DNA of 64,000 bases from Skermanella sp. TT6 (GTDB lineage Bacteria > Pseudomonadota > Alphaproteobacteria > Azospirillales > Azospirillaceae), in contig NZ_CP067420.1 of NCBI RefSeq assembly GCF_016653635.2, forward strand, positions 1,371,501 to 1,435,500. Reading direction: 5' to 3'. The position numbers and the translations under genes are program-made. The notes beneath the pieces are model-generated. The model searched no databases, was not told where the DNA came from, and saw only the letters and a program-made list of their open reading frames with translations. Positions 27,670-38,600 of the stretch are shown here, in pieces; the stretch's first letter is position 1, and the number at the start of each line of letters is the position of its first letter.

Positions 27670-29631
27670 CTAGCCGTCTGGATGGAAGTGGTCATAAATC
27701 TTTTTCGCCACCGTCCGGTTGATCCCCTCGACTGCCTCCAGGTCGGCCAGGCCCGCCCGTTCGACGCCCCGGGCCGATCCGAAATGGTGCAGCAGGGCCT
27801 TCTTGCGCGACGGTCCGATCCCGGGGATCTCGTCGATCACCGACTGGCCGATCGCCTTCGTCCGGCGCGCCCGGTGGGTGCCGATGGCGAAGCGGTGGGC
27901 CTCGTCGCGCAGCCTCTGCAGGAAATAGAGCACCGGGTCCTTCGGGTCCATCCCGAACGGCGGCCGGTCGGGCATGAAGAACCGTTCCCGGCCGGCGTTG
28001 CGGTCGGGACCCTTGGCGATCGACACGACCGCCAGATCGGCGATGTCCAGGTCGTTGAACACTTCCATGGCGGCGCTCAGCTGTCCCTGGCCGCCGTCGA
28101 TCAGCACCAGGTCGGGCCAGGTGCCGCGTTCGCGTTCCGGGTCCTCCTTCAGCGCGCGGGAGAAGCGCCGGGTCAGCACTTCCCGCATCATGCCATAGTC
28201 GTCGCCCGGCGCTATGTCGGAGCGGATGTTGAACTTGCGGTAGCTGTTCTTCATGAGCCCGTCCGGCCCGGCGACGATCATGCCGCCGATCGCGTTGGTG
28301 CCCTGGATGTGGCTGTTGTCGTAGACCTCGATCCGCTCCGGCACGGAGTCCAGCCCGAAAGCCTCGGCGACGCCTTCCAGCAGGCGGGCCTGGGACGCGC
28401 TCTCCGACAGGCGGCGGCCCAGCGCCTCCCTGGCATTGACCAGCGCGTGGTCGACCAGCCGTTTCTTGTCGCCGCGCTTGGGCTCGACCAGCTCGATCCT
28501 GTGGCCGGCGCGCAGGCTCAGCGCCTCGGCGATGAGATCCTGCTCCGCCGGTTCCTGGCTGACCAGGATCAGGCGGGGAGCGGGCTTGTTGTCGTAGAAC
28601 TGGCTGATAAAGGAGCCCAGCACCTCCGGCAACTCCAGGTTCCGGTCGTGGCTGGGGAAATAGGCGCGGTTGCCGTAGTTGCTGCCGCCCCGGAAGAAGA
28701 ACACCTGGATGCAGGTGGAGCCGCCGTCCTGGTGGCAGGCGATCACGTCGGCGTCCTCGACCCCCTCGACATTGATGTCCTGGTGCGCCTGGGTGGCGGT
28801 CAGCGCCCGGATGCGGTCGCGGTAGCGGGCGGCGGTCTCGAAATCGAGCGCTTCGGCGGCGGCCTGCATCTGCCGGGCGAACTCCGCCTGGATGTCGCGG
28901 CTCTTGCCCGACAGGAAGGCGCGCGCCTGGGCCACCTGGGCCTGGTACTCCTCCGGCGTCACCCGCCCGACGCAGGGCGCCGTGCAGCGCTTGATCTGGT
29001 ACTGCAGGCAGGGTCTGGTCCGGGTCGCATAGACCGTGTCGGCGCAGTTGCGGAGCTGGAAGGCGCGCTGGAGGGCGGTCACAGTCCGGTTGACGGCGCT
29101 GCCCGACGCGAACGGGCCGAAATAGTCGGCCGCCTTGTCGCGCACCCCGCGGTGCTTGGTCAGCTGGGGATAGTCGTGGTCGCGGGTGATCTTGATGTAG
29201 GGGAAGGACTTGTCGTCCCGCAGCAGAACGTTGTAGCGCGGCATCAGCCGCTTGATCAGGTTCGACTCCAGCAGCAGCGCCTCGACCTCGGTATGGGTCG
29301 TGACGAACTCCATGGTCGTCGTCTCCGCCACCATCCGCTGGAGCCGGTTGGGCAGCTTCATCACGTGGGTATAGTTGACCACGCGCTTCTTCAGGTTCTT
29401 GGCCTTGCCGACATACAGAACGTCGCCGGCCTCGTTCATCATCCGATAGACGCCGGGGCTATTCGGCAGCGTCCGGAGATATCCCCGGATCACCTCCGCC
29501 CCCTGCGCCAGGTTGCCCGCGCTCGCGCGCCGGCGGGCCGCCGGAGCGGGGGACGCTGCGGGTTCCGCCGTCTTGGTGATATCGGGCTCGGTGATATCGG
29601 GCGTGGGCTGTACGGTCTGATTTGCTGCCAT
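27670..29631 (-). CDS. uvrC: Excinuclease ABC subunit C
   Basis: UvrC makes the dual incision in nucleotide excision repair. The ATG at 29631 gives 653 residues; the TTG at 29682 is the longer option. The order is a non-conserved alanine-rich leader, the GIY-YIG nuclease domain ([21 protein letters not shown]), a cysteine cluster with CxxY and KRCTAPC, the UVR motif region, the RNase H-like domain containing [15 protein letters not shown], and C-terminal helix-hairpin-helix repeats ([14 protein letters not shown]). pgsA follows after 65 bp. Confidence 0.96.
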   Translation of the reverse strand: MAANQTVQPTPDITEPDITKTAEPAASPAPAARRRASAGNLAQGAEVIRGYLRTLPNSPGVYRMMNEAGDVLYVGKAKNLKKRVVNYTHVMKLPNRLQRMVAETTTMEFVTTHTEVEALLLESNLIKRLMPRYNVLLRDDKSFPYIKITRDHDYPQLTKHRGVRDKAADYFGPFASGSAVNRTVTALQRAFQLRNCADTVYATRTRPCLQYQIKRCTAPCVGRVTPEEYQAQVAQARAFLSGKSRDIQAEFARQMQAAAEALDFETAARYRDRIRALTATQAHQDINVEGVEDADVIACHQDGGSTCIQVFFFRGGSNYGNRAYFPSHDRNLELPEVLGSFISQFYDNKPAPRLILVSQEPAEQDLIAEALSLRAGHRIELVEPKRGDKKRLVDHALVNAREALGRRLSESASQARLLEGVAEAFGLDSVPERIEVYDNSHIQGTNAIGGMIVAGPDGLMKNSYRKFNIRSDIAPGDDYGMMREVLTRRFSRALKEDPERERGTWPDLVLIDGGQGQLSAAMEVFNDLDIADLAVVSIAKGPDRNAGRERFFMPDRPPFGMDPKDPVLYFLQRLRDEAHRFAIGTHRARRTKAIGQSVIDEIPGIGPSRKKALLHHFGSARGVERAGLADLEAVEGINRTVAKKIYDHFHPDG

Positions 29632-30040
29632 GATGGGCGGTATGTTGGCGGTTTTCCACGGTCGGTCAACCGCTGCCGTCAACCGGCGAGCGGAGATGCC
29701 GGTTCCGACTCAATCGCTTCCCGGCAGAGGCCTGGAGTGCTTCGGGACTATCCACGGAAACTGTGGATAACTATGTCGATAACCTGCGGACGACTCACCG
29801 GGAAATCAGTATATCTCGGCGTTTCCAGTATCTGCCTAAATATGAGGCAGAAAACGCAAGTTATTGTTTTCATTCATGAATTTTCCTGTCAAGCGGCTGC
29901 GGCATGAGGCCGGGTCGCTTTTTCAGGGTTGACAAGACACGGACCGCCGCGAGTGCGGCGGATGTGCAAAACTCGAAAGGAGAGGAGCCCCAGGTCTGTC
30001 GCCATGACAGTTCCGTGTATTCGGATACTGTCGTCCGGAC
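29632..30040. other. Gene-free stretch upstream of uvrC with a small palindrome
   Basis: No convincing gene is present. The region is AT-rich for this genome between about 29740 and 29900. It holds the inverted repeat TCTGCCT-N7-AGGCAGA at 29831-29851, about 200 bp before the uvrC start, and a minus-strand TTGACA at 29892-29887, which may belong to a uvrC promoter. A GC hairpin CCGCCGC-GAGT-GCGGCGG (29944-29961) lies beyond the stop of the SDR gene but has no U tract. Confidence 0.4.
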
Positions 30041-30811
30041 CTACTCGACTGCCACGAATCCGCGTCCCGGCTGTGCCCAGCCAAGATGCTCGCCGCCGTC
30101 CAGCGCGATCATCTGCCCGGTCATCGCGGGAGCGTCCAGGATGAAGCGGACCCCGTCGCAGATCTCCTCCGGCGAGGTCGGCCGCTGGAGCGGGATGTTC
30201 TCCCATTGCGCTGCGAAATGCTCCTCCGTCTGGCGGTCGTTCTTCAGGGTCGGCCCCGGCCCGATGCCGTTGACCCTGATCCGCGGCGCCAGCGCCAGGG
30301 CCAGGGTCCGGGTCAGCGTCCACAGGCCGGCCTTGCTGAGGGTGTAGGAGAGGAAGTGCGGCGTCAGGTTCCAGACCCGCTGGTCCAGGATATTGACGAT
30401 GCAGCCGCGCTCCTCCGCCGGGAGCTGCTTGGCGAACGCCTGGGAGAGCACCAGGGGGGCCCGCAGGTTGGCTTCCATGTGCCGGTCCCAGCTCTCCCGG
30501 TCGGCGGTGCCGATCTCGTCCCGCTCGAACACGCTGGCATTGTTGATCAGCGCGGTCAGCGGTCCCAGCCGCTCGGCCGCCGCCGGGACCAGCCCGACCG
30601 TGTCGGCCTCGCTGCCGAGGTTGGCCTGGACGGCCGCGGCCCTGCCGCCGGCGCGGGTGATCTCGGCCACCACCTCGTCGGCGTCGTCCTTGGAGGTGAA
30701 ATAATGGACGGCGACCCCCCAGCCGTGGGAGGCAAGGTCCAGCGCCATGGCCCGGCCGATGCGTTTGCCGGCCCCCGTGATCAACACGGCTTTCTTCTTG
30801 ATCGTTACCAT
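30041..30811 (-). CDS. Pteridine-reductase-like short-chain dehydrogenase
   Basis: The 256-residue product has the NADP-binding T12-GAGKRIGR motif and the SDR Y156-x3-K160 pair. The usual catalytic serine 13 residues before the tyrosine is replaced by D143, the arrangement of pteridine reductases (PTR1 Asp181/Tyr194, and FolM). It may therefore reduce dihydromonapterin or dihydrobiopterin and/or dihydrofolate. The basic Arg in GKRIGR further supports NADPH. It is followed upstream, on the same strand, by a phosphodiesterase gene ending about 40 bp before its start. Confidence 0.8.
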   Translation of the reverse strand: MVTIKKKAVLITGAGKRIGRAMALDLASHGWGVAVHYFTSKDDADEVVAEITRAGGRAAAVQANLGSEADTVGLVPAAAERLGPLTALINNASVFERDEIGTADRESWDRHMEANLRAPLVLSQAFAKQLPAEERGCIVNILDQRVWNLTPHFLSYTLSKAGLWTLTRTLALALAPRIRVNGIGPGPTLKNDRQTEEHFAAQWENIPLQRPTSPEEICDGVRFILDAPAMTGQMIALDGGEHLGWAQPGRGFVAVE

Positions 30812-30851
30812 GGCGCCAATCTAGCCCGCCCTGGTCCGCTGGCAAGCGGCT

Positions 30852-31625
30852 TCACGCGCCGACCGCCTGCAGATGGCTGACCAGCCCCTGTCCGGCCCGC
30901 CACAGATGGAGGGCCAGGGCCGGCGGCTCGTCCGACACGGTCGGCGTCGAACCCGGTTCCAGGGCGAGGGCGAACTGGAAGGCGGCGCTCGGCGCGGTGC
31001 TGACGGCGGTGCCGTGCCATCGGACCAGGGTCGGACGGTGGACATGGCCGCACAGGATCCGTTCGACCGCCGGGTGCTCCTCCACGAGGCGGGCCAGCCG
31101 TTCCGTCCCGAAGCAGCGCAGCGCGTCCATGAAGCCGATCCCGACCTCGTGGGGCGGGTGGTGCATCAGCAGGAGGGTCGGCCGCCCCGGCGCCTCGGCG
31201 AGGCGGTCGGCCAGCCAGTCGCTCCGCCGGTCGCACAGCAATCCCGGTGTCTCGCCGGGCACCAGCGTGTCCAGGGCGATCAGCCGCACCGGCAGGTGGT
31301 CGATCGCGTAATGGAAGAACGGTCCGGGGAGCGGCAGCCAGGGCTGGCCGGCGCACAGCGCGCGGAGCGCGTCCCGGTCATCGTGGTTGCCGGGGATCGC
31401 GCACCAGGGCGGTTCCAACGGGGCCAGCAGCCGTGCCAGCGCCTCGTACTCGGCCGGCCGGGGGCCGTTGGCGAGATCGCCGGTGATCACCACCAGATCC
31501 GGGCGGGGACGCAGGCGGTTCAGGTGCGCCACGGTGGCGGCCAGGGCGGCGCCGGTGTCGATCCGGCCCGCGGCGAGCGTGCCTGGTTCGGTCACATGAA
31601 GATCCGTGATCTGGGCAATCAGCAT
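30852..31625 (-). CDS. Calcineurin-like metallophosphoesterase, CpdA/GpdQ type
   Basis: The product of about 257 residues begins MLIAQITDLHV and shows the ordered metal-binding motifs D-x-H (TDLH), GDLANG, GNHDD, HHPP and GHVH. Family members hydrolyse 3',5'-cyclic AMP or glycerophosphodiesters in the cytoplasm. ATG 31625 is preferred over the GTG at 31634 because the sequence then starts at the conserved first strand. The gene is divergent from the creatininase-like gene and precedes the SDR gene on the same strand. Confidence 0.85.
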   Translation of the reverse strand: MLIAQITDLHVTEPGTLAAGRIDTGAALAATVAHLNRLRPRPDLVVITGDLANGPRPAEYEALARLLAPLEPPWCAIPGNHDDRDALRALCAGQPWLPLPGPFFHYAIDHLPVRLIALDTLVPGETPGLLCDRRSDWLADRLAEAPGRPTLLLMHHPPHEVGIGFMDALRCFGTERLARLVEEHPAVERILCGHVHRPTLVRWHGTAVSTAPSAAFQFALALEPGSTPTVSDEPPALALHLWRAGQGLVSHLQAVGA

Positions 31626-31748
31626 CGCGGCCACTCATCGTAGGGAATGTCGTGTGGCATGCTACTTGAAGACGACCGGCCGGCAAAACCATCTCACACG
31701 GAGTTCCGATCGGGCCGTTTGCCCGGTCATGCGGGGAGGAAAAAACGG

Positions 31749-32555
31749 ATGCCGGTGCCGCACAGCCGATTCTGGCAGGATTTGACAACCAAGGAGTTCG
31801 CGGCGCTGGATGCCGAACGCACCATCGCCGTGCTGCCGGTCGGCGCGGTGGAGCAGCACGGGCCGCACTTGTCGGTCTGGGTGGACAGCGCGATCAATGC
31901 CGGGATCGTGGCGCGGGCGGTGCCGCTGATACCGGACCAACTGTCGGTGCTGGTCCTGCCGATGCTCCCCATCGGCAAGTCGGACGAGCACGAGGCCTAC
32001 CCCGGGACCCTGTCGCTGTCGGCCGAGACCCTGATCCGAATCTGGACCGAGGTGGGCGAGAGCGTCCACCGCGCGGGCATCCGCAAGCTGGTCCTGTACA
32101 ACAGCCACGGCGGCCAGCCCCAGGTCATGGACATCGTGGCGCGCGACCTGCGCGTCCGCCTGAAGATGTTCGTGGTGACCTGCAGCTGGTTCAGCCCGGG
32201 GCTGCCGGAGGGGCTTTTCCCGCCGTCCGAAATCGTCCACGGCATCCATGGCGGCGGCATCGAGACCTCGATGATGCTCCACCTGCGCCCCGACATGGTG
32301 CGCCCGGCGGAGCGCCGGAAATTCGACTCCCTCAGCATCGAGATGGAGCAGGAGTTCAAGTACCTGACCCCGGAAGGCAAGGTCGGCTTCGGCTGGCAGA
32401 CCCAGGACCTGAACCTGTTCGGCGCCTGCGGCGACGCGACGGACGCCGACGCGGATCGGGGCGCCAAGCTGGTCGACCACGCCGCCCGCTGCCTTGTCGA
32501 GCTGCTGGGGGAGGTGGACCGTTTCCCGCTCGACGCGTTGCGCGACCGGGTGTGA
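31749..32555 (+). CDS. Creatininase-family amidohydrolase
   Basis: The ATG at 31749 follows GGGGAGGAAAA and gives 268 residues; upstream in-frame sequence is not conserved. Metal-binding residues sit in GAVEQHGPHLSVWVDS (E, H and D), in NSHGGQ and in GGGIETSMML. The family includes creatinine amidohydrolase and enzymes acting on cyclic amides in pterin- or riboflavin-like pathways (for example MftE and ArfB). The downstream cytosine-deaminase-like gene suggests a role in degrading N-heterocycles. Confidence 0.85.
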   Translation: MPVPHSRFWQDLTTKEFAALDAERTIAVLPVGAVEQHGPHLSVWVDSAINAGIVARAVPLIPDQLSVLVLPMLPIGKSDEHEAYPGTLSLSAETLIRIWTEVGESVHRAGIRKLVLYNSHGGQPQVMDIVARDLRVRLKMFVVTCSWFSPGLPEGLFPPSEIVHGIHGGGIETSMMLHLRPDMVRPAERRKFDSLSIEMEQEFKYLTPEGKVGFGWQTQDLNLFGACGDATDADADRGAKLVDHAARCLVELLGEVDRFPLDALRDRV

Positions 32556-33032
32556 CGGCGGTGCCGCGGCTGTTTGCCTGAATTTTATACAAGTGCCGCT
32601 CCGGCGACGTTTTTTCGGGCAGCGAAGATGCCGCACCAGTTAGAGCTTCAACATTCCCACGGTGGTACGGATTTTGCTGAATGCTTGACCTGCCAAATGG
32701 CGGCATCGATCGGGCGCCGACGGCCGTCCGGATCGCCCGTCCACAGTTCACTCAAGGGGGGCGGGGTCATGGTCCCCTCCGCATTGGACCTCGCCCCCCT
32801 CTTTTCCCGGTTCAGGGCGCCGCCGTGCCGGAGCCATGGGCAACGCCCGCCTGCCGGCCGCCGAGCCGCCCCCGCCGCTGATTCTGCTCGCTACTCGGGA
32901 TATCATGCTATGCATGGTGCCGAGGGCGCCCCGGCGCTCCGGGCCGAGGCGCCGGCAAGAGAGCACCGCCGGACGGGAAAACCGGCAAATCCGAGAGAAC
33001 CGCATCCGCAGCCGAAAGACCGGTTTCAGATC
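32556..33032. other. 477-bp gap with no supported gene
   Basis: Only short open frames without family resemblance or good ribosome sites are present. A weak plus-strand TTGACC lies around 32685. The region is probably the untranslated leader or promoter of the deaminase-like gene. No palindrome or repeat of note was seen. Confidence 0.4.
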
Positions 33033-34367
33033 ATGCCGATCCCGTTCCAGAAGTCCTTCGCCGGCGCGTCCCTGGGCGCCAAGTTCTGGCTGAAGAAAGC
33101 CACCGTTCCCCTGTCCCTGGTCGAGGACCCGCCGCCCGAGGTGGCGATCCGCGCCGGCGGCGACGGCCTCGCGACGGTCGATCTGCGGATCGAGCACGGC
33201 AAGGTCGCGGCGGTCGTTCCCGGCGGCACGGCGCCCTGCTGCGGTCCCGGCGTCACCCTGGAGAACGGCCTCGTCTGGCCGTGCCCGGTCGATCTCCACA
33301 CCCATTTGGACAAAGGGCACATTTGGGCGCGCCAGGAGAACCCGGACGGCACCTTCATGGGTGCGCTCGGCGCCGTCGAGCGGGACCGCGAGGCCCATTG
33401 GAGCGCCCGGGACGTGGCCGCCCGGATGGAGTTCGGGCTGAAATGCAGCTACGCCCACGGCACCGCCGCGGTCCGCACCCACCTGGACTCGCTAGGGAAG
33501 CAGGCCGAGATCTCCTGGCCGGTGTTCGCCGAGGCGCGCGAGCGCTGGGCCGGCCGCATCACCCTCCAGGCGGTCTCGCTGATCATGATCGAGACCTACC
33601 TGACCGACGAGGCGGTCCGGATCGCCGACCTGGTGCAGCGCCATGGCGGCGTGCTGGGCTGCGTCAGCTACATGATCCAAGACCTGGACGCGGCGCTCGA
33701 CCGGCTGTTCGCGCTGGCGGCGGAGCGCGGGCTCGACGTGGATTTCCACGTGGACGAAACCGGCGACCCCGGGGCCGAGAGCCTGCACCATATCGCCCGG
33801 GCCGTGCTGCGCACCGGCTTCAAGGGCAGGGTGCTGTGCGGCCACTGCTGCAGTCTGGCCGCCCAGGAACCGGAGCGGGCGCTCGCCACCCTGGACCTGG
33901 CGGCCGAGGCGGGGCTCTGCGTGGTCACGCTGCCCATGTGCAACCTCTATCTCCAGGACCGGGCGCCGGGCCGGACCCCGCGCTGGCGCGGGGTCACCCT
34001 GCTGCACGAGATGCGGGCCCGCGGCATCCCGGTGGCGGTCGCCTCCGACAATTGCCGCGACCCGTTCTACGGCTACGGCGACCACGACATGGTGGAGGTC
34101 TACCGGGAGGCGACCCGCATCCTGCACCTGGACCGCCCGTTCGGCGACTGGCCCCGGACCACGGCGCCGGTTCCGGCCCATGTGATGCGGCTGCCCGATG
34201 CCGGCCTGATCGGGGCCGGCCGCACGGCCGACCTGATAGTCTTCCGGGCGCGCACCTACAGCGAGCTGCTGTCGCGGCCCCAGTCCGACCGCACCGTCCT
34301 GCGTGCCGGCGTTCCGCTGGAGGCGAAGGTGCCTGACTACCGGGAATTGGACGAGCTGTTCGCGTAA
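33033..34367 (+). CDS. Cytosine-deaminase-like amidohydrolase
   Basis: The 444-residue product belongs to the CodA branch of the amidohydrolase superfamily. Metal and catalytic motifs are DLHTHLDKGH (first His pair), RTHLDS, DFHVDET, CGHCCSL and the ASDNCRDPF loop bearing the final Asp. CodA converts cytosine to uracil, but substrates vary in the family (isoguanine, creatinine, N-isopropylammelide). The start at 33033 is chosen because the preceding frame is R/P-rich and unconserved. A creatininase-like enzyme lies upstream. Confidence 0.82.
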   Translation: MPIPFQKSFAGASLGAKFWLKKATVPLSLVEDPPPEVAIRAGGDGLATVDLRIEHGKVAAVVPGGTAPCCGPGVTLENGLVWPCPVDLHTHLDKGHIWARQENPDGTFMGALGAVERDREAHWSARDVAARMEFGLKCSYAHGTAAVRTHLDSLGKQAEISWPVFAEARERWAGRITLQAVSLIMIETYLTDEAVRIADLVQRHGGVLGCVSYMIQDLDAALDRLFALAAERGLDVDFHVDETGDPGAESLHHIARAVLRTGFKGRVLCGHCCSLAAQEPERALATLDLAAEAGLCVVTLPMCNLYLQDRAPGRTPRWRGVTLLHEMRARGIPVAVASDNCRDPFYGYGDHDMVEVYREATRILHLDRPFGDWPRTTAPVPAHVMRLPDAGLIGAGRTADLIVFRARTYSELLSRPQSDRTVLRAGVPLEAKVPDYRELDELFA

Positions 34368-34548
34368 GCCGCACGCGGCCGGGCTGTCTTGCCCGCATGG
34401 CTTGCATGCGCGCAACGCCGGTCGGCAGGCTCGACTTTGCGTGCCGACAAAGCCATGATCATTTTAGTAAAGGGGTGCTGACGGTTTCGTATGCACCTGT
34501 CGAAGCTCCTCCCTAGAAAGGCCGGTCTGGTCGCGGCCGGAACGATCC

Positions 34549-35652
34549 ATGAAGCTGATCGGTCGCCTGTTCATCCTTGTTGCCCTGCTGGGTCTCGGCG
34601 GCGGGGCTTGGTGGTACTTCACCGTCCACCAAGCCGCCGATATGCCGACGGCCGCGCAGGCGCCCGGCGGCAGCGGTCCCGGCGGCGGGGGCGGGCCGCC
34701 CGGCGGCATCCCGGTGGAGGCCGAGCAGGTCGAGGTCGGCGACGTGTCGCGCACCGTGACCTCTGTCGGGACGCTTTTCTCCGACGAATCGGTCGTGATC
34801 CGGCCGGAGGTCGCGGGGCGGATCACGGAGATCCGGTTCAACGAGGGGGAGCGGGTCCGCAAGGGCACCGTCCTGCTCAAGCTCGACGACGCCATCGCGC
34901 GGGCGACGCTGGAGCAGGCCATGGCCAGCCTCAATCTCAGCAGGACCGAGGCGGACCGCGCCGACGAGCTGTACCGCCAGGGCTCAGGCAGCGCCCGCGC
35001 CCGCGACCAGGCGCGCGCCAAGCTTCTGGCGGACGAGGCGTCGGTGTCGCTGGCGAAGGCCCAACTCGCCAAGCTGGACCTGACGGCGCCGTTCGACGGC
35101 GTGCTCGGCCTGCGCCGGGTCAGCGTCGGCGACGTGGTCCAGTCCGGCAAGGACATCGTCAACCTGGAAGCCATCGACACGCTGAAGCTGGATTTCCGCG
35201 TGCCCGAGCTTTACCTGCCCTCGGTCCGGGTCGGCCAGACCCTCGCGGTCACGGTCGACGCGGTGCCGGGACGCAGCTTCGCCGGCACCGTCTACGCGAT
35301 CGACCCGCTGGTCGACGTCAACGGCCGCAGCATCAATGTCCGCGCCCGCGTTCCCAACGGCGACGACGCGCTGCGGCCCGGCCTGTTCGCCCGCGTCACC
35401 CTGACCCTGACGACCCGCAAGGATTCGATCCTCGTGCCGGAACAATCCCTGGTCGCAGTCGGGGCCGACCAGTTCGTCTTCAAGGTGACGGACGGAAAGG
35501 TCCAGCGGGTCAAGGTCCGCACCGGGGAACGCCGCGCCGCCAAGGTCGAGATCCTGGACGGGCTCCTGCCCGGCGACGTGGTGGTGACCGCCGGGCATCT
35601 GAAGATCCGAGACGGCGCGCCGGTCACCGTGGTCCCCCCGGTCGGGAGCTGA
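34549..35652 (+). CDS. RND efflux periplasmic adaptor (membrane fusion protein)
   Basis: The 367-residue product has an N-terminal membrane anchor (about 5-25) and a glycine-rich linker. A biotinyl-lipoyl-like hairpin follows (RPEVAGRITEIRFNEGERV), then a short coiled coil of about 55 residues, a second lipoyl half (LTAPFDGVLGLRRVSVGD) and beta-barrel domains. Adaptors of this type couple an HAE1 pump to an outer-membrane channel. The pump gene starts four bases later. No outer-membrane channel gene is in the operon. Confidence 0.93.
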   Translation: MKLIGRLFILVALLGLGGGAWWYFTVHQAADMPTAAQAPGGSGPGGGGGPPGGIPVEAEQVEVGDVSRTVTSVGTLFSDESVVIRPEVAGRITEIRFNEGERVRKGTVLLKLDDAIARATLEQAMASLNLSRTEADRADELYRQGSGSARARDQARAKLLADEASVSLAKAQLAKLDLTAPFDGVLGLRRVSVGDVVQSGKDIVNLEAIDTLKLDFRVPELYLPSVRVGQTLAVTVDAVPGRSFAGTVYAIDPLVDVNGRSINVRARVPNGDDALRPGLFARVTLTLTTRKDSILVPEQSLVAVGADQFVFKVTDGKVQRVKVRTGERRAAKVEILDGLLPGDVVVTAGHLKIRDGAPVTVVPPVGS

Positions 35653-35656
35653 GGCC

Positions 35657-38600
35657 ATGCAGATCTCCGAACTCAGCGTCCGCCGCCCGGTGCTCGCCAC
35701 GGTCATGAGCCTGACCGTGCTGCTGATCGGCATCGTCGCCTACCAGCGGCTGGCGGTGCGCGAATATCCCAAGATCGACGAGCCGGTGGTCACCGTGACC
35801 ACCAAGTACCAGGGCGCCAGCGCGGAGATCGTCGAGAGCCAGGTCACCCAGCCGCTGGAGGAGAGCCTGTCCGGCATCGAGGGCATCGACGTGATGTCCT
35901 CCATCAGCCGGTCGGAGACCAGCCAGATCACCGTCCGCTTCCGGATCACCCGGGACCCCGACGTGGCGGCCAACGACGTGCGCGACCGGGTCGGCCGGGT
36001 GCGCGGCTCGCTGCCGGACGAGATCGACGAGCCGGTGATCGCCAAGGTCGAGGCCGACGCCCAGCCGATCATCTACCTGGCCTTTTCCAGCGACCGGAAC
36101 ACCCCGCTGGAGGTGACCGACTATGCCGACCGGTTCGTCAAGGACCGGCTTCAGAACCTGCCCGGCGTCGCCGACGTCCGGATCTTCGGCGAGCGCAAGT
36201 ACGCCATGCGGATCTGGCTCGACCCGACGCGCATGGCCGCCTACAAGGTCACCCCCCAGGACGTCGAGACGGCGCTGCGCCGGCAGAACATCGAGATCCC
36301 GGCCGGTCGGGTGGAGAGCGCCCAGCGCGAGTTCACCGTCGTGTCCGAGACCGACATGCGGACGCCGGCAGAGTTCGAGAACGTTATCCTGCGGGACGAG
36401 TCGGGCTATCTGGTCCGGCTGCGCGACGTCGGCCGGGCGGAGCTGGGCGCCCGGGACGAGCGGGTCAACGCCCGGTTCAACGGGCGCAACGCCGTGGCCA
36501 TGGGCGTCGTCAAGCAGTCCACCGCGAACCCGCTCGAGGTCTCCGGGGCGGTGCAGCGGACGCTGCCGGTGATCCGCGCCGGCCTGCCGGAAGGTATGAG
36601 CGTCGATATCGGCTACGACAGCTCCGTCTTCATCGCGGAATCGATCGACGCCGTGTTCCACACGATCCTGGAGGCGATCGTGCTGGTCGTCCTGGTGATC
36701 TTCTTCTTCCTGCGCTCGCTGCGCGCGACCCTGATCCCGCTGGTCACGATCCCGGTGTCCCTGATCGGCGCCTTCGCGATCATGTACGTGTTCGACTTCA
36801 GCATCAACACGCTGACCCTGCTGGCCATGGTGCTGGCGATCGGGCTGGTGGTGGACGACGCGATCGTCATGCTGGAGAACATCTACCGCCACGTGGAAGA
36901 AGGGATGCCCCCGTTCCGCGCGGCGATCCAGGGCTCCCGCGAGATCGGGTTCGCCGTCGTCGCGATGACCATCACGCTGGCGGCGGTGTACGCTCCGATC
37001 GGCTTTCAGACCGGGCGTACGGGACGGCTCTTCACCGAGTTCGCGCTGACCCTGGCGGGCGCCGTGCTGGTCTCGGGCTTCGTGGCGCTGACCCTGTCGC
37101 CGATGATGTGCTCCAAGCTGCTGAAGCACCAGACGCGCCACGGCTTCTTCTACAACGCGATCGAGGCGCTGCTGAACGGCCTGACCAACGGCTACCGCTG
37201 GCTGCTCCGCGTCTCGCTGAAGGCCCGGCCGCTGATCCTGCTGGTCGGGATCGGCGTCGCCGCGGCCAGCTACGTCCTGTTCGGGCAGATCAAGTCGGAG
37301 CTGGCCCCGACCGAGGACCGCGGCACCATCGTCGGGATCATCATCGCCCCGGAAGGATCGACCATCCAGTACACCGACCGCTATGCCCGGGCGATCGAAG
37401 GCTTCATCAAGCAGGTCCCGGTGGTCGAGAAGTTCTTCATGGTCGTGGGCTTCCCGGTGGTCAACCAGGGCATCACCTTCGTCCGGCTGACCGACTGGGA
37501 CGACCGCGAGATCAAGCAGCAGGAGGTCGTCCAGCAGCTCGCGCCGAAATTCTTCGGCGTTCCCGGCACCCTGGCGTTCCCGGCCAACCCGCCCTCGCTG
37601 GGCCAGAGCCCGACCGAGAAGCCGATCCAGTTCGTCATCCAGACCTCGCTTCCCTATTCCGAGCTCCAGGGCATGGTCGACAGGATGCTGGCGGAGGCGC
37701 GGACCAACCCGGGTCTGGTCAACGTCGACACCGACCTGAAGCTGAACAAGCCGGAACTCAAGATCTCGCTCGACCGCGACAAGGCGGCCGACCTGGGGCT
37801 GGAGATCGATACCATCGGCCGCACGCTGGAAACCCTGCTGGGCGGCCGGCAGGTCACCCGGTTCAAGCAGAACGGCAAGCAGTACGACGTGGTGGTCCAG
37901 GTCGCCGACGTGGACCGGACCAACCCGGACGACATCGCCCGGATCTATGTGCGCGGCAAGCAGGGCGAGATGGTCAGCCTCGCCAACCTGCTCAAGGTCG
38001 AGGAACGGGTCTCGCCGAAGGAGCTGAACCATTTCAACAAGCTGCGCTCGGCCACGATCACCGCGACCCTGGGGCCGAACTATACCCTGGGGGAGGGGCT
38101 GGCCTTCCTGACCGCGGCCGCCGAACGGTCGCTGCCGGCGGCGGCCCAGGTCGACTATGCCGGGCAGAGCCGGGAGTTCCGCGAGTCGAGCAGCAGCCTC
38201 TACGTCACCTTCGTGCTGGCGCTGGCCTTCATATACCTCGTGCTGGCGGCCCAGTTCGAGAGCTTCGTCGATCCCTTCGTGATCATGCTGACGGTGCCGC
38301 TGTCCATGACCGGCGCCTTGCTGGCGCTGAAGCTGACCGGGGCCACCATGAACGTCTACAGCCAGATCGGGCTGGTGACCCTGGTCGGCCTGATCACCAA
38401 GCACGGCATCCTGATCGTCGAGTTCGCCAACCAGCTCCAGCGCCAGGGGGTGGAGGTGCGCGACGCCGTCGTCCGCTCCGCTGTGCTGCGCCTGCGGCCG
38501 ATCCTGATGACGACGGGCGCCATGGTGCTTGGCGCGGTTCCGCTGGCCCTGGCGACCGGCGCCGGGGCGGAAAGCCGGCAGGCGATCGGCGCGGTGATCG

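Noticed and set aside
29944-29961. Hairpin CCGCCGC-GAGT-GCGGCGG as a terminator
   Set aside because: There is no U tract on either strand and it lies about 80 bp beyond the nearest stop; kept only as a note.
29929-30144. Small plus-strand ORF after AAAGGAGAGG
   Set aside because: Most of it is antisense to the SDR gene and the translation is R/P/S-rich without family resemblance.
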